Assembly (NCBI RefSeq): GCF_019798055.1
Contig: NZ_JAHOPH010000035.1
Span: 1-40,868 of the forward strand
DNA from: Salsipaludibacter albus
GTDB lineage: Bacteria; Actinomycetota; Nitriliruptoria; Nitriliruptorales; Nitriliruptoraceae
Reading direction: 5' to 3'
Length of the DNA stretch: 40,868 nucleotides
Made by a program: the position numbers and the translations under genes. A model generated the notes under the pieces. That model had not been told where the DNA came from. It worked only from the letters and a program-made list of their open reading frames with translations, and searched no databases. Shown piece after piece: positions 8,551-16,140 of this stretch. Each line of letters opens with the position of its first letter. Positions within the stretch are counted from its first letter, which is position 1.

Positions 8551-9034
8551 GAGCCGGACCCCGGGGTGGCGGGCCCGTCGGCCGGGGGATCACCGGGGCC
8601 ACTCGACCCGGCGGCGTCCCCTCCACCACGGTCAACCGGACGGCCGGGTCCCCGTCCTCGCCGTCGGCGGCCGCCCAGCGGTAGGACTCGCCGTCGGCGC
8701 ACTCCTGGTAGACGGCGACGTCGAGCTCCGTGCCGACGGGGGCGCCCACCTCGACCAGCGCCGGCAGCAGCAGCTCGTCGGTCGTCCCCCCGTCCACGGC
8801 CTGCCATCCGAACGCGCCGTCCTCCGCCCGGACCTCCCAGCCAGCCGTCGCGGCGGGCGCCAGCACCAGCTCGTCGGACTCCTGGACCAGGACCAGGACG
8901 GTCGGGGACGCGTCCTCCGCGCCGTCGTCTCCTCCGCAGCCGTGCGGGACCACCAGCTCGACGGCCACGGGCCCTCCGGCCGGGACCTCGGACGGGCGGA
9001 ACCCGGGATGTGCGAGGGCCGTGATCGGGTCAGG
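8547..9034 (-). pseudogene. YcnI-like (DUF1775) domain, reading frame broken at both ends
   Basis: Reading 9034 to about 8630 gives a YcnI/DUF1775 domain: AHPGF, VPAGG, the hallmark PHGCGG, a WEVRAEDG segment, GTELDVAVYQEC and RW. No signal peptide precedes AHPGF, and the frame has no start codon before a GTG at 8968 inside the domain. Near 8630 (GGAGGGGAC) the domain frame runs into unrelated sequence, while the -1 frame continues with a plausible Gly/Pro-rich tail ending at TGA 8549-8547, which overlaps the next gene's GTG. That terminal frame is also the frame of copCD. The gene therefore contains one or two single-base indels (real or assembly), or was once fused to CopCD. Confidence 0.65.
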
Positions 9035-10913
9035 ACGGGTTCACCACGACCTCCACGTCGACCCGTTCCTCGGTGAACCGGTCGAGGGCGACGACCGTCG
9101 TGACCTGCCACGTGCCGGGCACGACCAGTTCCGACCCGGTCAGCACCCAGTGGCCGGGTCCGGCCGGCAGCGGCGTGCGTTCGATCGGACCGATGTCCTC
9201 GTCGACCTGGGTCAGCTCGAACCGGACCTCCTCGACCGCGTCCAGGGGTCGCCCGGTGTCGTCCAGCACGTAGGCATGGATCTCGTTCGCCCCGGCACGG
9301 TTGGGGTCCACCACCACGTTGACGTCGATGTCGTCGGTGAGCGCGACGACGGTGTCGAACGCCCCGCTGATGCCGGCGTCCTCGGCGGCGGGTCGCGTGT
9401 TGACCAGCACGGCCGTCACTCCGAGGAGCACGACGAGGAGCACGACCTCCAGGCGGACGGTGGTCCGGAGCTGGCGTCGCGCCGCGGCCTCCTCGGCGCC
9501 GGCCGCGGTCACGGCCGGCACGAGCCGGAAGCGGTTGTAGGCGGCCACGAGGACGATCAGGCCGACGACCGTCACCTTGGCGACCAGGATCCAGCCGTAG
9601 TCGGTCGTGACCAGGGCCCGGGGCTGGCGGACCAGCGCCCAGGACATGGCACTCCCCGCCACCGCCACCACCAGCATGGCCCACAGGGCACGACTCGAGA
9701 AGGTCGCGAGGAAGCGGGCGTTCTCGGCCGCGGTGTCGACCTGCTCGTCGGGCGTGGCGGCGGCGTGGTCGTGCAACGGATCCTGCTCGACCGGCGAGGT
9801 CGTGTCGGGATCGCCGTCCGTGCCGACCGGCGCGACCGGCCCGCTGCCGCCGGCGACCGGGACCACGCCACCGTCGCCCGACCGGTCCGACGGCTCGCGC
9901 ATGTCGGTGCGACGATCGCGACCGGTCAGGACGCGCGCGAGGACGACGAGGCCACCGGCCCACACCGCCGCTGCTCCCACGTGCACCAGGTCGCCGACCA
10001 GCATCACCCAGGCCGGTTCGACCGTGCGCGTGTGGCCGTCCAGTGCGAGCGAGCCCAGGGCCAGCACGGCACCACCGACCAGCCCGGCGGCGGGTGGGAC
10101 CGGGCGGCGCTCCGGCGGACGCTCCAGCGTCACCACGGTCGCCACGACCAGCGCCAGGCCGGCCAACCGCGTGAAGGCCGCGATCCCGACACTGGAGGTG
10201 ACCGCGTCACCCATGACCGACATCGAGCCGAACACCCCCAGGCCGAGACCCGAGGTCTCCATCGCCTGCAACGGGACGGTGAGGATCGTGGCCACGACCG
10301 CGGTCCAGGCCGCGATCTCGGCCGTCTGGGTCGCCAGGCGGCGCTGTCGGACGGTCGTGGCGGCACCCAGGGCGGCCAACAGGGCGCCCACGGCCACCAG
10401 GGTCGCCCCGAGGTCGATGCCGCGGACCACCGTGGCCACGATCGGGACCGGACCCGAGCCCCCGCCGAAGAGCGCCGCCACGGTGTCGTCGTCCAGCGCA
10501 GCGCCGGCACCGACCCGGAAGGTGATCGCACCGCGGATCACGTGGCCGTCGGCGGACGTCACCCGGAAGGTCGCGACGTAGCCGCCGTCCGCCAGGTCCC
10601 CCAGCCCGACCTCCACCCGGTCCGGGGCGGGCTGGACCTGGACCCCGTCGTCGACCCGGGCGCCGGCACCGTCGAAGACCCGCAGGGCCCCCGTGGTGGC
10701 CTGGACCTCCTCGTTGAAGGTGAACGACACCCGGTCGGGCGCGGACGCCAGCGACTCGCCGTCGGACGGCGAGGACGCGCGCAGCGAGGCGTGCGACCAT
10801 CCCGGCGCCTGGACCGCGACCACCAGCACGGCGACCGCGGCGAGCAGCGCCAGGACCAGCCGCACGCGGCGGTCCGGGGCCGTCCGGGTGGTCGGGACGA
10901 GGGCGGGCCTCAC
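9030..10913 (-). CDS. CopC-CopD fusion, copper resistance/uptake membrane protein
   Basis: 627 residues. After a signal-anchor (about 18-38) comes a CopC domain beginning SHASL, with H41 at the predicted mature N-terminus and the ADGH motif (D122, H124) as copper ligands. A CopD domain with about eight membrane helices follows (about 155-500), containing a His/Asp-rich hydrophilic loop. The C-terminal ~110 residues form an extracytoplasmic beta-type domain ending VEVVVNPS. The fusion is common in actinobacteria and mediates copper import or periplasmic copper handling. The GTG at 10913 overlaps the anti-sigma stop (GTGA); the open frame extends upstream but is a shadow of the anti-sigma gene. 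The stop codon touches the YcnI-like segment. Confidence 0.9.
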   Translation of the reverse strand: MRPALVPTTRTAPDRRVRLVLALLAAVAVLVVAVQAPGWSHASLRASSPSDGESLASAPDRVSFTFNEEVQATTGALRVFDGAGARVDDGVQVQPAPDRVEVGLGDLADGGYVATFRVTSADGHVIRGAITFRVGAGAALDDDTVAALFGGGSGPVPIVATVVRGIDLGATLVAVGALLAALGAATTVRQRRLATQTAEIAAWTAVVATILTVPLQAMETSGLGLGVFGSMSVMGDAVTSSVGIAAFTRLAGLALVVATVVTLERPPERRPVPPAAGLVGGAVLALGSLALDGHTRTVEPAWVMLVGDLVHVGAAAVWAGGLVVLARVLTGRDRRTDMREPSDRSGDGGVVPVAGGSGPVAPVGTDGDPDTTSPVEQDPLHDHAAATPDEQVDTAAENARFLATFSSRALWAMLVVAVAGSAMSWALVRQPRALVTTDYGWILVAKVTVVGLIVLVAAYNRFRLVPAVTAAGAEEAAARRQLRTTVRLEVVLLVVLLGVTAVLVNTRPAAEDAGISGAFDTVVALTDDIDVNVVVDPNRAGANEIHAYVLDDTGRPLDAVEEVRFELTQVDEDIGPIERTPLPAGPGHWVLTGSELVVPGTWQVTTVVALDRFTEERVDVEVVVNPS

Positions 10914-11557
10914 GCAGCACCCGGGTGCATGTGCAGCCGTCCGACCGGCGACCGGTCGAGCCACCACAGCACGGCAGCACCGATGGCGGGCACGACGTGG
11001 GAGAACTCCGCCACGAGGTTGGTGGCACCGTCCGCGACGTCGATGACGGCGGCTCCCAGCACGATGCCCGCGGCGAGCGTCACCAGCGGGAGCATCCCGT
11101 GGGCGAGGCGGTCCGGACGCCATGCCGCCATGACCAGCGCGATCCCCAGCGCGATCTCGAACGCGGCGACCTCGCGCACGGCGTGGACCGGTTGTGGGCC
11201 CATCGCTCCGGCCAGGGCCACCAGGACCTGGACCAGGCCGGCCAGCCCCAGCACCAGCCGGGCCTCGCGACGCCGGGACAGCGGTCCGGCCGGCTCGGGG
11301 ACGTCGACGTTGGCCACGATCCGGTCCCGCAGGTCGGGCACCGCGGGCGCGGGGGCCACCCGCAGGCGCCGATGCAGCTCGTGGGACCGCCCGGCGAACG
11401 AGGTGCAGGCCGCGCACCCGGCGAAGTGGTCGTCGACGTCGAACGACACGACACCCTCGACCTCGCCATCGAGCCGTGCCGACACCACGTCCCGGGCCGC
11501 TCGGCACGTCTCGTCCACCTGGCGATCATGACGCCACGGGCGGTGGGGCGAGGTCAC
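10910..11557 (-). CDS. Membrane anti-sigma factor-like protein with zinc-finger (zf-HC2) domain
   Basis: 215 residues. The N-terminal domain has an early Cys (ETCRAARD), a LDGE segment and the H-x3-C-x2-C zinc motif HFAGCAAC, the pattern of ZAS/zf-HC2 anti-sigma domains. About five hydrophobic segments follow (about 95-200), so it is an integral membrane protein with a metal-responsive-looking cytoplasmic head. It lies head to head with the ECF sigma gene at 11904 and first in the copper operon, so it probably sequesters that sigma factor. The GTG at 11557 has AGGAG 7 nt upstream. It ends overlapping copCD. The His-containing C-terminus (LHMHPGAA) may also bind metal. Confidence 0.82.
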   Translation of the reverse strand: MTSPHRPWRHDRQVDETCRAARDVVSARLDGEVEGVVSFDVDDHFAGCAACTSFAGRSHELHRRLRVAPAPAVPDLRDRIVANVDVPEPAGPLSRRREARLVLGLAGLVQVLVALAGAMGPQPVHAVREVAAFEIALGIALVMAAWRPDRLAHGMLPLVTLAAGIVLGAAVIDVADGATNLVAEFSHVVPAIGAAVLWWLDRSPVGRLHMHPGAA

Positions 11558-11573
11558 GATGGATCTCCTGGGT

Positions 11574-11624
11574 GAGTCAGGGGAGCGAGTCAGGGGGGCG
11601 AGTCAGGGAGCGTGTCACGGGGGA
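11574..11624. repeat. Four tandem 12-13-bp repeats in the leader of the anti-sigma gene
   Basis: Plus-strand units GAGTCAGGGGAGC (11574-11586), GAGTCAGGGGGGC (11587-11599), GAGTCAGGGAGC (11600-11611) and the weaker GTGTCACGGGGGA (11612-11624) lie head to tail. On the coding (minus) strand they place CTGACTC boxes just upstream of the AGGAG Shine-Dalgarno of the anti-sigma gene. They could be an iterated binding site for a regulator or sRNA, or simple slippage repeats. Confidence 0.75.
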
Positions 11625-11735
11625 GTTCGTCGGTCGGGCGTGGCCGGATGGGCTGCCGGGCGGGCCGGTCTGCCCGACCCGTCCGTCCCAGCAGTCGTCC
11701 GACGGCCGGGTGGAGTTCCCGGCTCCACGGAATTG

Positions 11736-11741
11736 TACGCT
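11736..11741 (+). promoter_or_regulatory. Candidate -10 box for the ECF sigma gene
   Basis: TACGCT fits TANNNT and lies in a locally AT-richer patch (GGAATTGTACGCTGAC). Transcription would start near 11748, upstream of an ATG at 11806 and of the first in-frame GTG at 11904. The rest of the 346-bp divergent gap (11558-11903) holds the tandem repeats at 11574-11624 and nothing else recognisable. Confidence 0.3.
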
Positions 11742-11903
11742 GACCGCGCATCCAGCCGTCCCGCCGTGGCGACCGGTGCCTCCCGCCCGTCCCGACCACG
11801 CCACGATGCCTCGCGCCCCTCCTGATCGGTCCCCGGAATCGACGACGCCACGGCCTCGCTGCTCGCTGCCGCCCGGGGTGATCGTGCGGCGCTGGGCGAG
11901 CTC

Positions 11904-12506
11904 GTGGCGCAGACCCAGGCGGACGTGTGGCGGTTCTGCGCCCACCTCGTCGACGTCGCGAGCGCGGACGACCTGGCCCAGGACACCTACCTGCGGGCGA
12001 TGGGCTCAATGCACCGGTTCCGCGGGGACGCCAGCGCCCGGACCTGGCTGCTGGCGATCGCACGCCACGCCTGCGCCGACGAGCTGCGCCGACGAACCCG
12101 GCGCCGACGTCGCGAGCACCGGCTCGACCCGACCGACCTCGAGGGATCGGTCGCGGACGACGCGCACCGGGAGCCGTCCTCGCTCGGGATCCCGGACGAC
12201 CTGGCCGCGGCCGTGGACGCACTCGACGTCGACCGCCGCGAGGCGTTCGTGCTGACGCAGGTGCTCGGTCTGTCCTACCGCGAGGCCGCCGAGGCCGCCG
12301 AGGTCCCGCTCGGCACGATCCGTTCGCGGGTGGCACGGGCCCGTGGCGACCTGGTGGCGCGGCTGGCGCCCGAGACGGACGTGCACGATGCCGACGGTCG
12401 GGAGGCTCCGGACGTCAGCGGCGGTCACGTCACCAGCGCAGGAGCGCACCGACCCCCTGGTACGCCGCGAACTCCCGACCGGCGTCCTCGTCGTCGAGGC
12501 GCGTGA
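11904..12506 (+). CDS. ECF-family RNA polymerase sigma factor (N-terminus uncertain)
   Basis: 200 residues as called. Region 2 is visible (DVWRFCAHLVD, ADDLAQDTYLRAMGSMHRFRGDASARTWL split over about 8-52), as is region 4 (DRREAFVLTQVLGLSYREAA then VPLGTIRSRVARARGDL, about 108-155). It probably directs transcription of itself and the divergent copper operon. The GTG at 11904 is the first canonical start in frame, but similarity clearly begins earlier: the codons upstream read DDATASLLAAARGD...ALGEL, the usual first sigma-2 helix, back to a TGA at 11823. One missing base in the CCCC run near 11832 would join this to an ATG at 11806. The 3' end overlaps the convergent baeRF gene by 77 nt. Confidence 0.85.
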   Translation: MAQTQADVWRFCAHLVDVASADDLAQDTYLRAMGSMHRFRGDASARTWLLAIARHACADELRRRTRRRRREHRLDPTDLEGSVADDAHREPSSLGIPDDLAAAVDALDVDRREAFVLTQVLGLSYREAAEAAEVPLGTIRSRVARARGDLVARLAPETDVHDADGREAPDVSGGHVTSAGAHRPPGTPRTPDRRPRRRGA

Positions 12507-13596
12507 CCCGACCGCCGGTCGACAACACTCGCTCGACCACGCGCTCGACCAGGAACGGCTCGGGCTCCATGGCGAGGTCGGCCTGGGCACCGGTCCCACC
12601 GACCGAGGCGTGCAGGGACCCGTCCTCGGCGACGTAGCCGTCGACCTCGGCGCCGCGGACGAAGACCAGGTGGTCGACCCGGCCGAGGTTGGACGCGGGT
12701 GTCACCCGGTGGATCCCCATGACGGCCGGCCCACCCGACATCGCGACGTCGCGGACCCGCTCGGCCAACCGCTGCTCCCGGCGGGCGTGGCCCGAGCGGA
12801 GCACCGGCCAGACCTTCTGCGCGACCTGTCCCGGGCTCGCGTCCTCCCAGGCCTCGTCGACGGTGTGGATCTCGACGCCCCCACCGTCCAACAGGTCCTC
12901 GACCCGGCCACCGATCCGGTTCGACCCCGACACCACGACCCGGTCCCACGACCGACGCCGCGCGAGGTCGCCGACGACGGCCGTGACCTCCTTGAGGAAG
13001 CGCTCCCGGTTCGCGTCCACCCGGTCGGCGAACGCCTCGCGGTGGCTCGACGACTGCTGGCCGCGGGCCGGGTTCACCGCCGCGGGACCGCCCTTCTCGC
13101 CCGCGAGGACCTCCGGGTCCAGCTCGAAGGACAGTTCCGACAGCACCCGCACGCCCCCGGCCGACCACTCCAGCACGCGCGCCCCGGCCTTCGTCGCGAC
13201 CACGATGCCGGCCGGGCGGCCCTCGTCCAGGGCCGCGATGAGCGGTCGCAGGTAGGGCCGGGGCCGCAGCACCACGCGATCGGCGAACGGCGTGGCGACG
13301 TCGAAGCGGAGCAGGTCACCGGACGCGACCCCGACCACCAGCGCCCGGCCACCGGCGGGTCCACGCGGGTCGAGCAGCGACTCGATGTCGTCGTCGATCG
13401 CGGCGACCCGTTCCTCCAGGGCCTCGAGGTCGCCTCCCTCGACGGTCTTGCGGACCTCGCGGAACCGGTTCTTCCACTCGATGCGGGCGGCCTGGCCAGC
13501 GTCACCGGTGGGCGTGAAGCCGGTCGTGACGGTCAACACCCCCACCTCGTCGGTCAGGTCCAGCAGGTGGGCGATGGCGCGATCGTCGAGCTCCAA
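12430..13596 (-). CDS. baeRF-type protein (bacterial homologue of archaeo-eukaryotic release factor 1)
   Basis: 388 residues. The order of segments fits the bacterial eRF1-like (baeRF/VLRF1-related) families: an N-terminal part with TVTTGF, a middle eRF1-like domain (ALVVGVASGDLLRF, VLRPRPYLRPL), and a C-terminal Rossmann-like part (RVVVSGSNRIGG, HRVTPASNLGRVDHLVFVRG). The position expected for the GGQ peptidyl-tRNA hydrolysis motif reads ARGQQSSSHREAF, so the Gln is kept but the first Gly is Arg. Relatives act or are thought to act in rescuing stalled ribosomes or in tRNA-linked stress. The start is a TTG at 13596 with AAGGG 7 nt upstream and a TACGGT -10 at 13630-13625. The exact subfamily is uncertain. 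Confidence 0.75.
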   Translation of the reverse strand: MELDDRAIAHLLDLTDEVGVLTVTTGFTPTGDAGQAARIEWKNRFREVRKTVEGGDLEALEERVAAIDDDIESLLDPRGPAGGRALVVGVASGDLLRFDVATPFADRVVLRPRPYLRPLIAALDEGRPAGIVVATKAGARVLEWSAGGVRVLSELSFELDPEVLAGEKGGPAAVNPARGQQSSSHREAFADRVDANRERFLKEVTAVVGDLARRRSWDRVVVSGSNRIGGRVEDLLDGGGVEIHTVDEAWEDASPGQVAQKVWPVLRSGHARREQRLAERVRDVAMSGGPAVMGIHRVTPASNLGRVDHLVFVRGAEVDGYVAEDGSLHASVGGTGAQADLAMEPEPFLVERVVERVLSTGGRVTRLDDEDAGREFAAYQGVGALLRW

Positions 13597-13624
13597 AGTG
13601 CGGCCCTTGTCGTGGGGGCCTTCA

Positions 13625-13630
13625 ACCGTA
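13625..13630 (-). promoter_or_regulatory. Candidate -10 box of the baeRF gene
   Basis: On the minus strand the hexamer reads TACGGT (TANNNT), 28 nt before the TTG start at 13596, leaving room for a short leader with AAGGG. It sits in the divergent gap with the protease gene, whose own -10 is at 13706. Confidence 0.4.
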
Positions 13631-13705
13631 GATGGGCCGCATGCGGCCTGTCTGCCGATCCGACGGCCCGATCGGCCACCAGCCGTGCCCGAGACCACGT
13701 GGCGA

Positions 13706-13711
13706 TACCGT
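13706..13711 (+). promoter_or_regulatory. Candidate leaderless -10 box of the protease fusion gene
   Basis: TACCGT is followed by exactly 7 nt and then the GTG at 13719. This spacing places the transcription start on or next to the start codon. It supports GTG 13719 over the ATG at 13632, which would begin with an untypical 29-residue extension. Confidence 0.45.
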
Positions 13712-13718
13712 CGCGCGC

Positions 13719-15500
13719 GTGATTCCTCGTGACGTGACCCTCGCCCGGGTCGGCGGCGTGCCCGTCCGACTGCACGTGTCATGGCTCGTGGTGGCCGTCG
13801 CGGTCGTGTGGAGCCTGTCCACGACGATGGACCTCCCCGACGGCCCGGTCGTGCGCTGGACGGCGGCCGTTGCCGGCGCGATCGGCTTCTTCGCGTCCAT
13901 CCTGGCCCATGAGGTCGGACACGCGATCGCGGCGCGCCGTCGGGGACACCACGTCCACGCCGTGACCCTGTTCGTCTTCGGCGGCGTGACCGAGATCGAC
14001 GACGACGCCCGCCGGTGGCAGGACGAGTTCGCCATCGCGGCCGTGGGTCCGTGGGTGTCGCTGAACCTCGCCGCACTGCTCGGGCTGGTGACGGCCGGGC
14101 TGGACTGGTACCAGTTGCTGCCCACGGTGGCGACGGTCCTGGGCATGCTCGGCTGGCTCAACCTCGCGCTGGCGCTGTTCAACCTCGTGCCGGGCGCGCC
14201 GCTGGACGGCGGGCGGGTCCTGCGCGCGCTGCTGTGGCCGGTCCTTGGCAGCCGGCGTCGTGCCAGCCGGGTCGCCGCCGCGATGGGCATCCTGGTCGGG
14301 ATCGGGTTGTGGGCGCTCGCCGGGCTGTTCGCGGTGACCCAGCAGGGCGCCCTGCTGTCCGCGCTGTGGCTGACCCTCGTGGCCGCGTTCATCGTCGCGA
14401 TCGCGTTCGGTCAGTGGCGCGCTGCCCGCCCCGCCGCCGCGACCGCCGACACGTCCCGGGATCCGACCGCGGCCACGGGAGACGACGTCACCACCGATCG
14501 GGCCGCCGGCAGGGGCGTGGTCGTGGGGAGGTGGGTGCGCTCGGGGCTGTCGGTCGCGCTGGTGGTGCTCGCCCTGCTGGTCGTGCCGATGCCGCTGATC
14601 GAGGAGTCGCCGGGGCCGACCTTCGACGTCGGGCCCACGATCGAGCTGTCCGGGGACACCACGCCCCTGGACGGCGAGTTCGTGATGCTGACCGTGTTCG
14701 TCCGCCAGCCGGGGATCGCCGAGGTCGTGCGGGCCCGCTTCAGCGAGGGACGGACCCTGCGCCCGATCGGCGAGGTCGTCGCGCCCGACCAGGGCACCCG
14801 GGACTTCTTCTCCGAGCAGGGCGAGCTGTTCGCCACCTCGTTCGAGCAGGCGGCGGCCGCCGCGCTGGAGGCCGCTGGCGAGGACGTCGTCGTCGACGAG
14901 GACGTCGTGGTGGCACACGTGCTCCCGGACGGGCCGGCAGCCGACGTGCTGCGGGCCGGCGACGTCCTGGTCGAGGCGGACGGCAGCCCGGTGGGCAGCG
15001 CCGAGGACCTCGCCGCACGCACCGCCACGATGGAGGCCGGCACCAGCCTGCCGCTGGTCGTCCGGCGTGACGACCGCGAGGTCGACCTGGACGTCGTGGT
15101 GGGCGAGCTGCCCGGAGGTGAGCGGGTCGGCCTCGGCGTGACGGTCGGCATGCAGTTGGGTGACCTGGGCCTGCCCCGGGAGGTCACCCAGGGCGACCTG
15201 CGCATCGGTGGCCCCAGTGCCGGCCTCGTCACGGCCCTGACGATCTACGACCGGGTCGCCGAGGAGGACCTGTTGGCCGGTCGCACGATCGCGGTCACCG
15301 GCACGATGGGTGTCGACGGCACCGTCGGGGCGATCGGGGGCATCGACGAGAAGGTCGAGGGGGCGGTGGCCTCGGGGGCGGAGCTGCTGCTGGTCCCGCT
15401 GGCCCAAGTCGCGGAGTTCGAGGCAGCCAGTGACGGGCGCGTCCCGGTCATCGGCGTGGCCACCCTCGACGGCGCGATCAGCGCCCTGCGCGGCACCTGA
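13719..15500 (+). CDS. Fusion of site-2 metalloprotease and YlbL-type PDZ/Lon-like serine protease
   Basis: 593 residues. Residues 1-235 are an M50/S2P membrane protease: several helices, zinc motif HEVGH (H64, E65, H68) and the third ligand in NLVPGAPLDGGR (D163). A linker (236-270) leads to a second signal-anchor (about 274-291) and then a YlbL-like exported protease: PDZ domain (about 395-455; AHVLPDGPAADVLRAGDVL) and an S16 Lon-type domain with catalytic S500 (GGPSAGLVT) and K545 (GGIDEKVEGA). Both halves have intact catalytic residues. YlbL is normally a separate protein of about 340 residues, and S2P relatives of this kind usually carry CBS domains here instead. Likely role: regulated proteolysis at the membrane. 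Confidence 0.9.
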   Translation: MIPRDVTLARVGGVPVRLHVSWLVVAVAVVWSLSTTMDLPDGPVVRWTAAVAGAIGFFASILAHEVGHAIAARRRGHHVHAVTLFVFGGVTEIDDDARRWQDEFAIAAVGPWVSLNLAALLGLVTAGLDWYQLLPTVATVLGMLGWLNLALALFNLVPGAPLDGGRVLRALLWPVLGSRRRASRVAAAMGILVGIGLWALAGLFAVTQQGALLSALWLTLVAAFIVAIAFGQWRAARPAAATADTSRDPTAATGDDVTTDRAAGRGVVVGRWVRSGLSVALVVLALLVVPMPLIEESPGPTFDVGPTIELSGDTTPLDGEFVMLTVFVRQPGIAEVVRARFSEGRTLRPIGEVVAPDQGTRDFFSEQGELFATSFEQAAAAALEAAGEDVVVDEDVVVAHVLPDGPAADVLRAGDVLVEADGSPVGSAEDLAARTATMEAGTSLPLVVRRDDREVDLDVVVGELPGGERVGLGVTVGMQLGDLGLPREVTQGDLRIGGPSAGLVTALTIYDRVAEEDLLAGRTIAVTGTMGVDGTVGAIGGIDEKVEGAVASGAELLLVPLAQVAEFEAASDGRVPVIGVATLDGAISALRGT

Positions 15501-15518
15501 CCGCTCGCACCGGTCAGG
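15496..15518. terminator. Hairpin between convergent protease and pabA genes
   Basis: CCTGACCG (15496-15503) and CGGTCAGG (15511-15518) form a perfect 8-bp stem with a 7-nt loop. It includes the TGA of the protease gene and the stop of pabA on the other strand. A T-tract is absent, as is usual in such GC-rich genomes. Confidence 0.55.
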
Positions 15519-16140
15519 CCGAGGCGGCCGCCGGCGTCGGGCTGGCCGCCCGGACCATGGCGAGGAAGTTGGCGAGCAGGTCACGCCCGGACCCGGTCAG
15601 GATCGACTCCGGGTGGAACTGCACACCGTGCACCTCGACCTCGCGGTGCGAGACCCCCATGACCACGCCGTCCGACGTCTCGGCGGTGACCCGCAGCACG
15701 CTGGGGAGGTCGTCCCGGCGGGCGACCAGCGAGTGGTAGCGCGTGGCGTCGAACGGACTCGAGATCCCGGCGAAGACGCTGCCACCACGGTGGTAGACCA
15801 GGCTGGTCTTGCCGTGCACCAGCTCGGGAGCGTGCACGACGGCGCCGCCGTAGTGGGCCACGATGCACTGGTGACCCAGGCAGACCCCCAGCAACGGGAC
15901 GCGCCCCGCCGCCATGGCCAGCACGTCCATCGACTGCCCGGAGTCGTCGGGTGTCCCGGGGCCGGGCGAGATGACGACCCCGTCCGGGAGGTCGGCGTCC
16001 AGCGCGGCCAGGTCGACCTGGTCGTTGCGGACCACCTCGACGTCCGCCCCGAGCACCCCCAGCTCCTGGACCAGGTTGAAGGTGAACGAGTCGTAGTTGT
16101 CCACCACCAGCAGGCGGGGTCGGGCACCGTCGCTGCTCAT
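15514..16140 (-). CDS. pabA: PabA/TrpG, glutamine amidotransferase subunit (aminodeoxychorismate/anthranilate synthase component II)
   Basis: 208 residues, the normal length. Class I glutamine amidotransferase: DNYDSFTFNL at the N-terminus, oxyanion strand ISPGPGTPDDSG, nucleophile C87 in GVCLGHQ, and catalytic H176/E178 in FHPES. It releases ammonia from glutamine for 4-aminobenzoate (folate) or anthranilate (tryptophan) synthesis with a PabB/TrpE partner that is not in this window. Actinobacteria conserve this gene beside pknB, sortase and crgA. The ATG at 16140 overlaps the stop of the upstream adenylation-like gene (ATGA). The trpG name is equally possible, as one protein often serves both pathways. 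Confidence 0.93.
   Translation of the reverse strand: MSSDGARPRLLVVDNYDSFTFNLVQELGVLGADVEVVRNDQVDLAALDADLPDGVVISPGPGTPDDSGQSMDVLAMAAGRVPLLGVCLGHQCIVAHYGGAVVHAPELVHGKTSLVYHRGGSVFAGISSPFDATRYHSLVARRDDLPSVLRVTAETSDGVVMGVSHREVEVHGVQFHPESILTGSGRDLLANFLAMVRAASPTPAAASA

Noticed and set aside
11574-11624. CRISPR-like array in the sigma/anti-sigma gap
   Set aside because: Units of 12-13 bp stand head to tail without spacers and no cas gene is present.
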